Part shown: piece after piece, positions 63,987 to 64,000 of the stretch
Numbering within the stretch: position 1 is the first letter of the stretch
How the letters are laid out: each line of letters begins with the position of its first letter
Assembly: GCF_032854445.1 (NCBI RefSeq)
Contig: NC_088300.1
Span: 124,001-188,000 of the forward strand
DNA from: Liolophura sinensis
Taxonomy: Eukaryota; Mollusca; Polyplacophora; Chitonida; Chitonidae
Length of the DNA stretch: 64,000 bases
Direction: 5' to 3'
Position numbers and translations under genes: made by a program
Notes under the pieces: generated by a model
The model's database searches: none
Told to the model about the DNA's origin: nothing
What the model saw: the letters and a program-made list of their open reading frames with translations, nothing else

Positions 63987-64000
63987 GTGAGATGTAGGTC

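Noticed and set aside
62153-62401. 82-codon hydrophobic open frame before exon 46
   Set aside because: Could suggest a membrane peptide, but it overlaps the LINE-tail repeat and intron end. Exons 45 and 46 give the conserved HNLEFQNYL directly.
1-64000. CRISPR-like direct repeats
   Set aside because: The repeats are contiguous minisatellites without unique spacers, in a eukaryotic intron context.

Overview
The window is eukaryotic (metazoan) DNA lying inside one very large gene on the + strand, the ryanodine receptor (RyR), the Ca2+-release channel of the sarco/endoplasmic reticulum. I could chain 48 exons (1791-63986), plus one candidate 27-nt microexon. All have GT donors and AG acceptors, and intron phases match across every junction. 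The spliced product is about 6.55 kb, 2,184 codons, with no stop. It corresponds roughly to vertebrate RyR1 residues 1880-4000. It runs from the end of the junctional solenoid through the bridging solenoid (with RY3-4 repeats and phosphorylation loop), the calmodulin-binding segment and the RIH-associated part of the core solenoid. The N-terminus, the EF hands and the pore lie outside the window. Several stretches are closer to my memory of arthropod RyR than to vertebrate isoforms (for example [11 protein letters not shown] and [11 protein letters not shown]), so this is a single invertebrate-type RyR. Intron texture (ACATGTAC-rich sequence, a tRNA-derived SINE with a GTGAAATATTCTTGAGTACG-type tail) suggests a lophotrochozoan, probably a mollusc; that is inference.

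Layout: 1-4.1 kb exons 1-4 (junctional solenoid, acidic stretch); 7.5-16.9 kb exons 5-16 (RIH-domain part of the bridging solenoid); 17.8-25.4 kb exons 17-23 (RY3-4 and its RRGS site); 27.8-38.0 kb exons 24-35 (distal bridging solenoid); 43.4-50.9 kb exons 36-41 (calmodulin site and acidic linkers); 56.2-64 kb exons 42-48 (core solenoid, including the two Glu residues of the activating Ca2+ site).

Nearly every sizeable intron carries one or more minisatellite arrays (periods 24-97 bp). By my boundaries they total about 28 kb (~45% of the window), against ~10% coding. They create many long spurious open frames on both strands. Mobile DNA is limited: a degenerate LINE reverse-transcriptase fragment (60.9-62.0 kb), a Tigger/pogo-like non-autonomous element (18.65-19.77 kb) and one good plus several decayed copies of a tRNA-derived SINE.

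The most interesting signal is that some arrays are built from exon-intron junctions of the RyR gene itself. The 33-bp array after exon 47 repeats the exon end that encodes the Ca2+-coordinating TEYIQ segment together with its donor, and stays in frame throughout. The arrays before exons 22 and 30 repeat the acceptor plus exon start. Exon 4 has a tandem in-frame acceptor duplication. The array after exon 32 repeats its donor. In each case the inferred constitutive site is the copy at the exonic edge.
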